A DNA stretch of 64,000 nt from Panacagrimonas sp041603235 (lineage in GTDB: Bacteria > Pseudomonadota > Gammaproteobacteria > Nevskiales > Nevskiaceae). Each line of letters opens with the position of its first letter. Positions within the stretch are counted from its first letter, which is position 1. The position numbers and the translations under genes were made by a program. Where the stretch lies: assembly GCA_041603235.1 (NCBI GenBank), contig JBFIES010000001.1, positions 434,001 through 498,000 on the forward strand. Direction: 5' to 3'. Positions 35,845 through 45,010 of this stretch are shown here, piece after piece. The notes under the pieces are model-generated. The model searched no databases and had not been told where the DNA came from. It saw only the letters and a list, made by a program, of their open reading frames with translations.

Positions 35845-36271
35845 CGCTGTGCTCCTGAGCACAGCCTGTGCGCCTTTGCAGAGCTTTAGCTTGTCGGACC
35901 AGCAGGCCCTCACCTACTGGGCAGACGCTGTCGATGCCGCCGCGCAGAAGCGGGCCAAGATGCTTGAAGCAGCGCGGGAGCAGGATGATGGCTGGAAGAT
36001 TGCGATGCTGCGCTCTCTTCCGGGTCCAGAACATCTCGACGCAGCGACCACGCGCAGCACACTCAAAACGCTGATCAATACAGGGCTGACACCCAACCGC
36101 GAGGCGCTCGCACGGCTGCGCTCGGAAGAACTGGCGACGGTTTCAGGATGCTATGCGGAGAAATCTCATGCGCGCAGCGAAGTCATTCACCTGCGTAGCG
36201 AAGTCAACGCGCTTCGCGCCAAGGTGAGTCAGATCGCCGACATCGAAGGGCAACTCGCAAATGCGCCCTGA
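35774..36271 (+). CDS. QseG/YfhG-like outer-membrane lipoprotein
   Basis: A 165-residue lipoprotein whose ATG (35774) has an ideal GGAGGT seven bases upstream, so I place the start inside the kinase gene (71-base overlap). The signal peptide ends LLSTAC (lipid Cys about 33). The mature part is helical, with a C-terminal heptad region HLRSEVNALRAKVSQIADIE suggesting a coiled coil. In enterobacteria the equivalent gene lies between glrK and glrR, and the lipoprotein (QseG) is required for kinase activity. The same order here supports orthology. Confidence 0.8.
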   Translation: MYKMQNPAQSSSWTGPARTLALASAVLLSTACAPLQSFSLSDQQALTYWADAVDAAAQKRAKMLEAAREQDDGWKIAMLRSLPGPEHLDAATTRSTLKTLINTGLTPNREALARLRSEELATVSGCYAEKSHARSEVIHLRSEVNALRAKVSQIADIEGQLANAP

Positions 36272-37625
36272 GACTGCACAAATGCATCCAACCGTGAAAG
36301 AGACCGGCCCTGCGGCCGGGCGCGTATTGATTGTTGATGATGATGCCAACCTGCGCCGCATGCTCAGCATGCGTCTTGAAGCCGCCGGATACGATGTCAC
36401 CGCCGCATCATCCGGAGAGCAGGCTTGCGAGCTTCTCCCGACTTGCGCGCCGCAGCTGGTCATCACGGATCTGCGGATGCCGGGCATTGATGGGATCAGC
36501 CTGCTGCAGACATTGCATCAGCAACATCCGGGCCTGCCCGTTGCCATTATTTCCGCCCACGGCGATATTCCCGACGCAGTCAGGGCCACCCAGGCGGGCG
36601 CCGTTGATTTCCTGACCAAGCCGGTGGGTGCGGAACTGCTGGCCTGCGTTGAAAGACATATTCATCGTGCGCGCGGTGAAGTCACCGACGAACAATGGAA
36701 CTCTGGCATCCTCACGCACAGCCCCTTGTTGCGAACGGTCCTGGAAGATGCACGCCGAGTCGCACGTCTGGATTCAGCCGTGCTGATCAGTGGCCCCAGT
36801 GGCAGCGGCAAGGAACTGCTGGCCACTGCCATACACAAAGGCGGCCCGCGAAAAGCAAAGCCCTTTGTTGCCATCAATTGTGCTGCGGTGCCTGCCGAAC
36901 TGCTTGAGTCCGAACTTTTTGGACACAAGCGCGGCGCGTTTACCGGTGCCAACCAGGACCATCCCGGCTTGTTCCGATCTGCCGAAGGTGGCACCGTATT
37001 TCTCGACGAGATCGGCGACATGCCAGAACAGTTGCAAGCCAAGCTGTTACGCGTGTTGCAGGAAAAGGAAGTGCGTCCCGTCGGCGAGCTACGTGCCGTA
37101 CCGGTCAACGTGCGTGTTATCTCTGCGACGCACCGCGACTTGCCCACGCTCATTGCGGAGGGACAGTTTCGCGAAGATCTGTACTACCGACTCAACGTGG
37201 TCCAACTCAAACTACCGTCTCTGGCGGAGCGCCGCGAGGACATTCCGCTACTGGTTGCCAGTCACCTGGCACAACTGGCGGACTCGGGTGCGCCGCGCCG
37301 GGTATTCGCGCCCGATGCGATGGAAATGATGCTGTCGGCCTCGTGGCCCGGCAATGTGCGGCAGTTGTTTAACGTTGTGGAACAAACCGCAGCGCTGTCG
37401 TCGAGCCGTGTCATCACCGCCACGCTGGTGCGCAAGGCATTGGGAGAGGCTGATGACAATCTCTCGCCGCTGGATGCAGCCCGAGATGAATTCATGCGTC
37501 GTTACTTGCGCCAGACTCTGAGCCTGGCGGAAGGAAATGTCAGTCGCGCCGCCCGTCTCGCGGGTCGCAACCGGACTGATTTCTACAAACTGCTGAGACG
37601 TTTCGGAGTCACGGACAAGTCCTGA
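36261..37625 (+). CDS. glrR: GlrR-like sigma54-dependent response regulator
   Basis: A 454-residue NtrC-family activator. The receiver domain has the acidic pocket VDDD (about residue 27) and phospho-Asp about 70 in VITDLRMPG. The AAA+ domain carries Walker A GPSGSGKE (about 178-185), the sigma54-contacting loop ELFGHKRGAFTGA (about 217-229) and Walker B GTVFLDEIGD. A Fis-type helix-turn-helix is at the C-terminus (GNVSRAARLAGRNRTDFYKL). AHGDIPDAVRATQAGAVDFLTKP in the receiver (AHGDIPDAVRATQ, then AGAVDFLTKP) is close to E. coli GlrR. It overlaps the lipoprotein gene by 11 bases. Confidence 0.9.
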   Translation: MRPETAQMHPTVKETGPAAGRVLIVDDDANLRRMLSMRLEAAGYDVTAASSGEQACELLPTCAPQLVITDLRMPGIDGISLLQTLHQQHPGLPVAIISAHGDIPDAVRATQAGAVDFLTKPVGAELLACVERHIHRARGEVTDEQWNSGILTHSPLLRTVLEDARRVARLDSAVLISGPSGSGKELLATAIHKGGPRKAKPFVAINCAAVPAELLESELFGHKRGAFTGANQDHPGLFRSAEGGTVFLDEIGDMPEQLQAKLLRVLQEKEVRPVGELRAVPVNVRVISATHRDLPTLIAEGQFREDLYYRLNVVQLKLPSLAERREDIPLLVASHLAQLADSGAPRRVFAPDAMEMMLSASWPGNVRQLFNVVEQTAALSSSRVITATLVRKALGEADDNLSPLDAARDEFMRRYLRQTLSLAEGNVSRAARLAGRNRTDFYKLLRRFGVTDKS

Positions 37626-37693
37626 TCTCTCGAGACTCACATAGCAGGCGCTGCTGACGTACAGCGCCTGCCATGCGGGGCGATTCGTTTTGC

Positions 37694-38101
37694 TTAGCTC
37701 GACAGCTCACCCTGGATGCGTTGCTGCAGCTTTGGGTCGGACTGCGCAGCCCGCGCAATCTCGTTGTACTGAGTCAAGGTGAGGCCTGTGTTCTGAACCG
37801 CGATGATCATTTCCTGACGTGCTGATTCTTGCACCTGAACCGCCTCTTCCTCGGACTGGGCCTCGTTTACCTTGGGGCTCCACTTCTGACTGATCTCGCG
37901 AACACGAGACTGTGCATCGGCAAAGGCCTTCACCTGATCGTCGGTAATGGAGGCTGGCGCGGGCGCCTGTGATTCGGGCATGGCCTCAGAGCTTGCGCCG
38001 TCCTGGGCCATGACAGGTGCGCCGACTGACATAAGAAGCAGACAAGCTGCAGGTATCAGAATTTTCTTCATATCGATCGCCTGGGTCAGTGATGTGTTCA
38101 T
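37694..38101 (-). CDS. DUF4168 domain secreted protein
   Basis: A 135-residue protein with a signal peptide ending GAPVMAQ and a DUF4168-like domain, helical and rich in Gln, Glu and Ala (DDQVKAFADAQSRVREISQK; LTLTQYNEIARAAQSDPKLQ). I chose ATG 38101 because AGGAG lies seven bases upstream; ATG 38071 (MKKIL) is an alternative. The family is of unknown function and is periplasmic or surface-exposed. It is divergent from the ECF sigma gene and converges on glrR. Confidence 0.8.
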   Translation of the reverse strand: MNTSLTQAIDMKKILIPAACLLLMSVGAPVMAQDGASSEAMPESQAPAPASITDDQVKAFADAQSRVREISQKWSPKVNEAQSEEEAVQVQESARQEMIIAVQNTGLTLTQYNEIARAAQSDPKLQQRIQGELSS

Positions 38102-38355
38102 GGGATGACTCCTGAATGTAATTAAAACTTTGGGAATGCAATCAATCTTGCAATGAGATGCCAATGCGCAAGAGATAGAGCTGCGCGTTTCAATGGCTCC
38201 TGCAGTACAAACACCCCCACACCGTCTTTCGTTCCATGGAACCAGCCGGACGTAGACCGTGTTCTTGAAGCACAGGGGCTATTCAGCTGACGCACACGCG
38301 CTGATTTCCAGAATGGCTCAACGGCATCGGTCAAGGCGACCGTCATGGAGTCACA

Positions 38356-38889
38356 GTGCAAGAACGCGACAACTTTGAATGGTTGCTTGAACAGGAAATT
38401 CCACATCTGCGGCGCTATGCGCTCTCCCTTACCAGCGACCCGGCAGAAGCAGATGATCTGGTACAGGATTGTCTCGAACGTGCCTTGCAGAATTGGCGGC
38501 GCTGGCAGGCGCAAGGGCGTTTGCGAAGCTGGCTGTTTCGCATGTTGTTTCGCGTGCATCTCAATCGCCGGCGTGGCCAGAAGCATGAGCGCGCCCATCA
38601 GTCTCTTGATGATCTCACCGTGGAGCCTGCCCAGGCAGCCCAACAGCAGAGCCGCGCTGAGTGCTTCGATATCATCCGGGCCATGGAACAACTTCCCGAA
38701 GATCAAAAGCAGGCGATCGTTCTGGTTGCGCTGGAAGACATGAACTACGGCGAAGCAGCCTGGGTGCTGCGAATTCCAGTGGGCACGCTGCGCTCACGCA
38801 TCTCGCGCGGCCGCAGCGTGCTTCGCGCCATGTGTGGTGAGAAAATGCTAGAAGCCCCACAACGCACTGCCTTGCGGAGGGTCAAATGA
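38356..38889 (+). CDS. ECF-family RNA polymerase sigma factor
   Basis: A 177-residue sigma70-family factor of the ECF type, beginning with GTG at 38356 (GGAG five bases upstream). Region 2 has LTSDPAEADDLVQDCLERAL and WLFRMLFRVHLNRRR (about residues 25-72). Region 4 has LPEDQKQAIVLVALEDMNYG followed by the helix-turn-helix EAAWVLRIPVGTLRSRISRG (about 118-150). Its stop overlaps the start of the anti-sigma gene (ATGA), the usual arrangement for a sigma/anti-sigma pair. Confidence 0.93.
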   Translation: MQERDNFEWLLEQEIPHLRRYALSLTSDPAEADDLVQDCLERALQNWRRWQAQGRLRSWLFRMLFRVHLNRRRGQKHERAHQSLDDLTVEPAQAAQQQSRAECFDIIRAMEQLPEDQKQAIVLVALEDMNYGEAAWVLRIPVGTLRSRISRGRSVLRAMCGEKMLEAPQRTALRRVK

Positions 38890-39776
38890 ACACGATGAAC
38901 AGACCTGATGAGTTGGAATTCATTGCCTTCGCCGAAGGACGCATCGACCCCGAGTCCGCGCGCGGCCGAGAAATTGCGGCGATGCTGCGCAATGATCCCG
39001 AGGCCGAGGCGATGGTGCAGAACTACCAGGCGCAGGACAAGGCGATTCGACGTCACTACGCGCCGGTCATGGCAGCACCGATACCGCCGCAGCTTCGCAT
39101 TTCGAATATCCAGTCGGCGCGCAGGCGACGGTCGCGTGGCTGGCTCAACTGGGCGGGCGCAGCGGTGCTAGTGCTCGCAATGGGCCTGCTACTGAGTCGC
39201 GGGCCAGCAACGCAAGCCCCGGCAGACTCCAGCGATCTGGACGTGTTTGCGGCGCGCGTCGCAGGACACCTGATGCAGCCGGAGCTTGCATCCCCCGCCC
39301 CGATCCCAGACTTGTCCGGCATCGCCAGCCCTGTACTTGCCGGGTTCGAACCCACGACTGCACGACAGGCTCTGGTTGAGGGCGAGCATCTGAGTGAGGT
39401 CATCTATCAGGATGCACAGGGTCAGAACCTGCGCCTGTTCATCAGCGAGCCCAGCGCAACGGCCGCGCAAGCTTTGCATTCGGCGCAGGCCGGGGATCAC
39501 GAACTTGTGTACTGGCAACACGAGGGACGTCACTACGCACTGGTTGGCAACGTTTCTCATGAGCGGCTGGACGAAATTGCCAGCCGCGCCATGATCGAAA
39601 CATCCAGCGATGCCATGCAAGCTGTCGCCGAGCTTGCCACGCCGAACGAAAACGCGATTGACGAAGTTCTTGATGAGAACCCCTCATTGCTCCCTGCTGT
39701 GAACGATCCAGCAAGTCGCGTCGATGCCATGCCCACGACCGTGAGTGAAGAGATTCCGCTGGAAAGCCCGCTCTAG
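38886..39776 (+). CDS. Membrane anti-sigma factor
   Basis: A 296-residue protein with a short cytoplasmic N-terminal domain (DELEFIAFAEGRIDPESARG) typical of sigma-binding domains. One transmembrane helix follows (about residues 83-101, WLNWAGAAVLVLAMGLLLS), then a periplasmic domain of about 190 residues. The N-terminus lacks an evident HxxxCxxC zinc motif. It is coupled to the upstream sigma gene by a four-base overlap. The periplasmic domain presumably senses an envelope signal. Confidence 0.85.
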   Translation: MNTMNRPDELEFIAFAEGRIDPESARGREIAAMLRNDPEAEAMVQNYQAQDKAIRRHYAPVMAAPIPPQLRISNIQSARRRRSRGWLNWAGAAVLVLAMGLLLSRGPATQAPADSSDLDVFAARVAGHLMQPELASPAPIPDLSGIASPVLAGFEPTTARQALVEGEHLSEVIYQDAQGQNLRLFISEPSATAAQALHSAQAGDHELVYWQHEGRHYALVGNVSHERLDEIASRAMIETSSDAMQAVAELATPNENAIDEVLDENPSLLPAVNDPASRVDAMPTTVSEEIPLESPL

Positions 39777-39786
39777 CCGGGCACAG

Positions 39787-39814
39787 ACCCAGCAGCGATT
39801 TGGCGCTGCTGGGT
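39787..39814 (+). terminator. Hairpin after the anti-sigma gene
   Basis: An 11-bp perfect stem (ACCCAGCAGCG with its complement) around a six-base loop, ATTTGG, starting 10 bases after the stop codon. Only TTGCAT follows, so termination may be weak. Confidence 0.5.
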
Positions 39815-39892
39815 TGCATGCAAGCCTCAGGTTCATCGTCACTTCAGCGCCATCGTTCAACCTGATGGCTCGATCACTTTTTCTCGATTCTG

Positions 39893-41422
39893 ATGAAGAA
39901 AACTGTCCGGCTTTCTCGCGGCCTCGTGGCCTCCCTGTGCATGTATTTTTTTACTGTCTCGATAGCGCAGGCGTTTGACCTGGAAAATGTTGCAGACAAG
40001 GCGCGAGCGCTGGCGGAGAAACCCTACCAAACGCCTGACAAAGATGCCGTTCCGGATGCACTCACGGAGTTGAGCTACGACCAGTACCGAGATATTCGCT
40101 TCAACCCGGAAGCCTCCATCTGGCGCAAGCGAAAGCTGAACTTTGAACTTCAACTGTTTCACCCCGGTCACCGCTTCAATCATCCGGTGCGGATCAATCT
40201 GGTCACTGCCGACGGCGTCAATCGGGTTCCGTTCAAACCTGATTCCTTTGACTACGGTCATCTGAACCCAGACCTAGAGACCGAGAAACTCGGTGACATC
40301 GACTACGCCGGACTGCGCGTTCACTACAATCTCAACAGCAAGAAATACAAGGACGAAGTGCTGGTATTCCGCGGTGCAAGCTACTTCCGCGCGCTGGGCA
40401 AGGATCAGCACTATGGCCTGTCTGCCCGTGCACTGGCGGTCGATACCGGCGAACTCTCGGGCGAAGAATTTCCTGAGTTCAAAGAATTCTGGATCGCCTG
40501 GCCCAGCCAGGATGACAAGCATCTGGTGATCTATGCCTTGCTCGATTCCAGGCGCATGACGGGTGCGTATCGCTTTGAGCTCAAACCGGGCGAGACAACC
40601 CGCATGGACGTGCAATCCCGCATCTTTCTTCGCGAGAAGGTGAAGAAGCTGGGTATAGCGCCACTGACGAGCATGTATCTGTTTGGTGAGAACCAACCAG
40701 CGAGCCACGACGACTACCGGCCAGAAGTACACGACTCAGACGGCCTGATGGTGCATGCCGGAAATGGCGAATGGATCTGGCGCCCGCTGCGCAATCCCGA
40801 GCGTTTGGCCGTCACCTCATTTGCAACCGAGAATCCGGCTGGATTTGGCTTGATGCAGCGTGATCGAAAGTGGTCCAACTACGAAGATCTCGAAGCAAGA
40901 TACGAGCGGCGGCCCAGTGCCTGGGTCACGCCTGACGGCAAATGGGGGAAGGGCCGCGTTGAACTAGTGATGATCCCGACGCCGGATGAAACCAATGACA
41001 ACATCGTTGCCTATTGGGTCCCAGCAGACAGTCTCTCTCCCGGCAAGGCTTACGACTTCAACTACAGCCTGCAATGGCAGATGAAAGATGAAACCAGCCC
41101 GCCCAGCGCGGCGACGCAGCAGTCCCGTCGCGGACACGGCTGGCAGAAAGAGCCCGATGATTCGCTGCGCATGGTGATCGACTTTGACGGCCCTGCCCTG
41201 AAGGCACTCGAGGACGATGCCAAGCTCAGCGCGCTTGTGACGCTGGATGACAACGGCAAACTTCTGGAGCAGCAGGTCTTTCCTAATTCGGTAACCGGTG
41301 GCTGGCGGCTGAGTTTTCGCTATCAGCACCTCGACCCCGAGAAACCGCTGGAGATGCGCGCCGTACTCAAGTCAGGTCAGGAGGTGGTGACTGAAACATG
41401 GAGCTATCTGCGGAGTCCCTGA
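39893..41422 (+). CDS. opgG: Glucan biosynthesis protein G
   Basis: A 509-residue periplasmic protein needed to build osmoregulated periplasmic glucans, probably branching the beta-1,2 backbone made by OpgH. The signal peptide ends SIAQA (about residue 26). The MdoG domain follows with LSYDQYRDIRFNPEASIWR (about 56) and NEWIWRPLRNPERL-like segment (NGEWIWRPLRNPERL, about 290), then a C-terminal immunoglobulin-like domain. Its end overlaps opgH by 25 bases. Confidence 0.95.
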   Translation: MKKTVRLSRGLVASLCMYFFTVSIAQAFDLENVADKARALAEKPYQTPDKDAVPDALTELSYDQYRDIRFNPEASIWRKRKLNFELQLFHPGHRFNHPVRINLVTADGVNRVPFKPDSFDYGHLNPDLETEKLGDIDYAGLRVHYNLNSKKYKDEVLVFRGASYFRALGKDQHYGLSARALAVDTGELSGEEFPEFKEFWIAWPSQDDKHLVIYALLDSRRMTGAYRFELKPGETTRMDVQSRIFLREKVKKLGIAPLTSMYLFGENQPASHDDYRPEVHDSDGLMVHAGNGEWIWRPLRNPERLAVTSFATENPAGFGLMQRDRKWSNYEDLEARYERRPSAWVTPDGKWGKGRVELVMIPTPDETNDNIVAYWVPADSLSPGKAYDFNYSLQWQMKDETSPPSAATQQSRRGHGWQKEPDDSLRMVIDFDGPALKALEDDAKLSALVTLDDNGKLLEQQVFPNSVTGGWRLSFRYQHLDPEKPLEMRAVLKSGQEVVTETWSYLRSP

Positions 41423-43950
41423 TGGCGGACGGCACACCGACAGAACACGCGGAGAAGGATGTAGTAGGCAAACGGCTCATCCAGTACATCCTGCAACTGG
41501 ACCTGAACCCAAGTCATAGGGCGCAGCTAATTCAGTCTATTGTTGATCTGGAACCGGACGCTGCGTTTGATCTGATACACAGCGAGCTCGTGAAGCGAGC
41601 CGGAGGTGAGGCATCCGGCGCCACCCTGTCTGAGCAATCCGAAGAATGTCTGCTTCAGGGATCGGACGCATCGAGTCAGACTGGCGAACGCAACATGTCC
41701 GTGCTGAAGCGCGACCATCGCGGAATCGCTCGCCTGCAATCAACACCACCGCTGGCCCGCGCCTCGATGAAGGCGCGCCCATGGGATACCGGCATCTTCT
41801 CGCGGCTAGGCTGGCGCTGGCGTCGCAAGAAAGCCAAGGCGCACGCTGAGGCATCGCAATCGTCTGCCACTGAAAGCAATGCGGGGCCAGATCGCGCACA
41901 ACACCCCTGGAAGAACGCTGGCCGCATACGCAGAGTTGTCCTGCTTTCATTTCTGCTCGGACAAACCTGGCTCGCCACCTACTTCATGACGGCCATCCTG
42001 CCGTACCACGGCTCGCACTGGCTGGAGATGATGATTCTGACGGTGTACGCCATTCTCTTCGCATGGGTTGGCGCCGGCTTCTGGACAGCATTGATGGGAT
42101 TTCTGGTACTGCTCAGAGGCAAGGACCGGTTCTCCATTACCGCGAGTGCCGAGCACCGAGGGCCTGTAGACCCTGAGGCGCGAACCGCGATACTCGTCCC
42201 CATTTGCAATGAAGACGTGACCCGTGTTTTTGCAGGGATTCGCGCAACCTGGGAATCATTGGTGGAAACCGGTAACGATCAGGCGTTTGATCTGTACTTT
42301 CTCAGTGACAGCAGCGACGCCGATACGCGGGTTGCTGAGTTACAGGCCTGGTTCAAGCTGTGCAGGGATGTCGATGGCATTGGCCGCATCTTCTATCGCC
42401 GCAGAACACATCGGGTTCGCCGGAAGTCCGGCAACGTTGCGGACTGGTGTCGTCGATGGGGCAGTCAGTACCGTTACATGATCGTGCTCGATGCAGACAG
42501 CATCATGACCGGCGACTGCATGAGTTCTCTGGTCAACATGATGCAGGCCAATCCACAGGCCGGAATCATCCAGAGCGCGCCTCGCGCTGCTGGCATCGAA
42601 ACCCTGTATGCGCGCATCCAGCAGATGGCCACGCGCATCTACGGACCGCTGTTCACGGCTGGCCTGCACTTCTGGCAGTTGGGCGAGAGCCACTACTGGG
42701 GGCACAACGCGATCTTGCGCGTAGAACCTTTCATGCAGCACTGCGCGCTGGGAAAGATCAGCGGAAAAGGGCCGCTCGCAGGTGAGATTCTGTCGCATGA
42801 TTTTGTGGAAGCGGCATTGATGCGACGCGCGGGTTGGGGCGTGTGGATTGCCTATGACCTGCCCGGCAGCTTTGAAGAAATGCCGCCGAGTCTGCTCGAC
42901 GAACTCAAGCGGGATCGGCGCTGGTGTCAGGGCAATCTGCAGAACTTCCAGCTATTCACCGCCAAGGGTCTGCATCCGGCGCATCGCGCTGTCTTCATGA
43001 CCGGGGTCATGGCCTACCTTTCAGCGCCCTTGTGGTTTCTGTTCCTGCTGTTGTCTACCGCACTGCTGGCCGTCAATGTCCTGAGCGAACCGGTCTACTT
43101 CACAGAACCACACCAACTATTCCCGGTCTGGCCACAGTGGCACCCGGAATGGGCGATCAGCCTTTTCGGTGCTACCGCCACGCTACTATTCCTGCCAAAA
43201 CTTCTGGCTGCCCTGTTGCTGCTGATCCGGCGCCAGGAGTTGAAGGGGTTTGGGGGCGGGCCGCGAATGCTGGTCAGCGTTGCGCTCGAAACTCTTTTCT
43301 CCGCATTACTGGCGCCAGTTCGCATGCTCTTTCACACCCGCTTCGTCCTGGGGGCTCTGCTGGGACTCAAGCTGTCGTGGAAATCGCCGCCGCGAGGCAA
43401 CAACGAAACAGGTTGGCGCGAAGCCATGTTCATGCACGGTGGCGGCACATTGCTGGGCATGGCGTGGGCCGGTCTTGTTTACTGGCTGAATCCGCAATTC
43501 CTGTGGTGGCTGCTGCCCGTTGTCGGCAGCCTGATGATCGCAATCCCGCTTTCCGTGTGGTCATCCCGCATCGGACTTGGAATGCGGTTCAGAAGATCAC
43601 GCCTGTTCCTGATTCCGGAAGAATCTCTTCCGCCGCGTGTATTGAGAACCCTTCAGCTACGCCTGCGAAAGGCGCTGCGGTCCCCGCCCGGATTTAGGGA
43701 CGCGGTGTCCATTCCGCTGCTCAATGCTCTGATGTGCCGCAACGGCATCCCACGGCTGCGCAGACCTCAGAGTATTGCCATGCAACAGAACGAACTACTG
43801 GAATCGGGAACCCTGCAAGGCCCCGAGTCGCTGGACGAAGGCGCACGTAATCAGTTGCTGCAGGATCCGATCCTGCTGCGGCGCCTACATCGAAAGGTGT
43901 GGACCCAGGCCAACGCGCATCAGGACTGGTTCGGAACCGCAGCGCAGTAA
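41398..43950 (+). CDS. opgH: Glucan glucosyltransferase H
   Basis: An 850-residue multi-span inner-membrane GT2 synthase that polymerises glucose from UDP-glucose into periplasmic glucan backbone. The catalytic domain has VPICNEDVTRVFAGIRATWE (about 268), the DxD-type VLDADSIMTGDCM (about 362) and the processive QxxRW-type RDRRWCQGNLQNFQL (about 504). Membrane helices lie near residues 180-240 and in the C-terminal third. Length matches E. coli OpgH (847). The ATG at 41398 lies inside opgG; a second ATG at 41422 is possible. Confidence 0.95.
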   Translation: MELSAESLMADGTPTEHAEKDVVGKRLIQYILQLDLNPSHRAQLIQSIVDLEPDAAFDLIHSELVKRAGGEASGATLSEQSEECLLQGSDASSQTGERNMSVLKRDHRGIARLQSTPPLARASMKARPWDTGIFSRLGWRWRRKKAKAHAEASQSSATESNAGPDRAQHPWKNAGRIRRVVLLSFLLGQTWLATYFMTAILPYHGSHWLEMMILTVYAILFAWVGAGFWTALMGFLVLLRGKDRFSITASAEHRGPVDPEARTAILVPICNEDVTRVFAGIRATWESLVETGNDQAFDLYFLSDSSDADTRVAELQAWFKLCRDVDGIGRIFYRRRTHRVRRKSGNVADWCRRWGSQYRYMIVLDADSIMTGDCMSSLVNMMQANPQAGIIQSAPRAAGIETLYARIQQMATRIYGPLFTAGLHFWQLGESHYWGHNAILRVEPFMQHCALGKISGKGPLAGEILSHDFVEAALMRRAGWGVWIAYDLPGSFEEMPPSLLDELKRDRRWCQGNLQNFQLFTAKGLHPAHRAVFMTGVMAYLSAPLWFLFLLLSTALLAVNVLSEPVYFTEPHQLFPVWPQWHPEWAISLFGATATLLFLPKLLAALLLLIRRQELKGFGGGPRMLVSVALETLFSALLAPVRMLFHTRFVLGALLGLKLSWKSPPRGNNETGWREAMFMHGGGTLLGMAWAGLVYWLNPQFLWWLLPVVGSLMIAIPLSVWSSRIGLGMRFRRSRLFLIPEESLPPRVLRTLQLRLRKALRSPPGFRDAVSIPLLNALMCRNGIPRLRRPQSIAMQQNELLESGTLQGPESLDEGARNQLLQDPILLRRLHRKVWTQANAHQDWFGTAAQ

Positions 43951-44029
43951 ACCAAAAATTGGGGCACAGCGGAAAATCGCAAACTGCCCTGCAGATGCGG
44001 GCGAGCGTCTCGTTCTGGATGAGCGCCTG

Positions 44030-44128
44030 CTACCAGCTTCCGCTGCCAACCAGCATCACGGCGCATCGCGTGATCAGATTCGCCAGCAACAAGACCATGG
44101 TATCCAGCGCTTCAATTGCCAATTGCAT
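44030..44128 (-). CDS. Putative 32-residue hydrophobic small membrane protein
   Basis: A short frame beginning ATG with an ideal GGAGG seven bases upstream. The peptide reads MQLAIEALDTMVLLLANLIT then RCAVMLVGSGSW, forming one likely membrane helix with an acidic N-terminal half. The gene lies alone in a stretch otherwise empty of genes, after opgH and opposite to it. Such peptides can be small membrane regulators or type I toxins, but there is no homology evidence by eye, so function is open. Confidence 0.45.
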   Translation of the reverse strand: MQLAIEALDTMVLLLANLITRCAVMLVGSGSW

Positions 44129-44824
44129 GCCACCACCTCCGCTTCGCACTCAAACTCGTGGCACGCAGATGCGTCACCCGAATTTTCTGATTTGGTGACC
44201 CCACGAACGCCTGTTCGCCCATTCGAGCCAAAAGCAGAATGTCATTGAACTCGCAGCGCCCGGGGGATCATTGATGGTCGACCGAAGAAGCCGACAATCA
44301 GAAACACACCCTACGCTACGACGCGGTTCCAACTGGCGGATCAAAAATTATTTATCCGCTGCGGGAACCAGCAGACCAGGCCCGGTGTTTGTAGTAATGA
44401 GTCTCACAGCCGTGGCGTGATTCTGGATTGAGTGCCCAGATACCGCCTACTGGCTGCGAGGCTGGTCCACGCAGACTGCTCGGGGTGCACTGCAGCCCTC
44501 CCCTGCGCATGCAGCGCCGTCAGTGCCTCCCTCACTCGCGGCTCGCATCCCGGGCAGTCTGCCTTTTCTCCGACCGCTATCTAATGAATCAGCGTTGACC
44601 CGAACGCTCGGCCAAGTTCGAACATCCTGAAAGTCAGAAAACCCGTCAGACCCTGCTCGCGCGAAAATTTTGTTGGGATGGCTGAAACCTTATGCCTGGG
44701 CCTTAGGGAAAGATCGACCTTCGACGTTGACGAGAAATTCTTCGAGGCGTTTGCTTAGGGAAACACAGTTCCGGCGATATCAATTCGGGCCACGAACGCC
44801 ATATGTCCAGAACTCCCGGATTAA
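44129..44824. other. Gene-poor stretch, no convincing feature
   Basis: About 700 bases with only short frames that lack ribosome-binding sites or protein-like composition. A 26-codon frame at 44678 has no support. No transposase ends, tRNA fold or tandem repeat is visible. It is probably decayed accessory DNA left by the integration site at tRNA-Gln. Confidence 0.5.
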
Positions 44825-45010
44825 TCACGCCCCGGGTGGCCGATGCCCTTCAGGTTCGAGATCCGCATCCTTCAGCTCTTCCGAAATCTGTTTGTTCTTC
44901 TGAACGCGGCGCTCGTGGCTACTTTGCTGCTTCGCTTCAGCTCGCTTACCCCAGTGACCGCCACCTTTCTTGCCTCCTGAGTGCTCTGTTCTTTTGACGT
45001 TGTAGGCCAT
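44825..45010 (-). CDS. Small basic hypothetical protein (61 residues)
   Basis: The ATG at 45010 is preceded by CAGGAG at eight bases. The protein opens MAYNVKRTEHSGGKKGGGHW and continues GKRAEAKQQSSHERRVQKNK, a highly charged, glycine-containing, probably unfolded sequence. I have the impression of a recurring small-protein family in bacterial genomes with the start VKRTEHSGxKxGxGxWGxRAEAK, but no function is known to me. It sits among mobile-element remnants. Confidence 0.6.
   Translation of the reverse strand: MAYNVKRTEHSGGKKGGGHWGKRAEAKQQSSHERRVQKNKQISEELKDADLEPEGHRPPGA

Noticed and set aside
44259..44282. GGGGGATCATTGATGGTC resembling the 5' part of tRNA-Gln
   Set aside because: Only the first bases match; no anticodon or T-arm follows, so it is not a tRNA fragment I can support.
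44678..44758. 26-codon frame starting MAETLCLG
   Set aside because: No ribosome-binding site, no hydrophobic or domain pattern, and surrounded by non-coding sequence.
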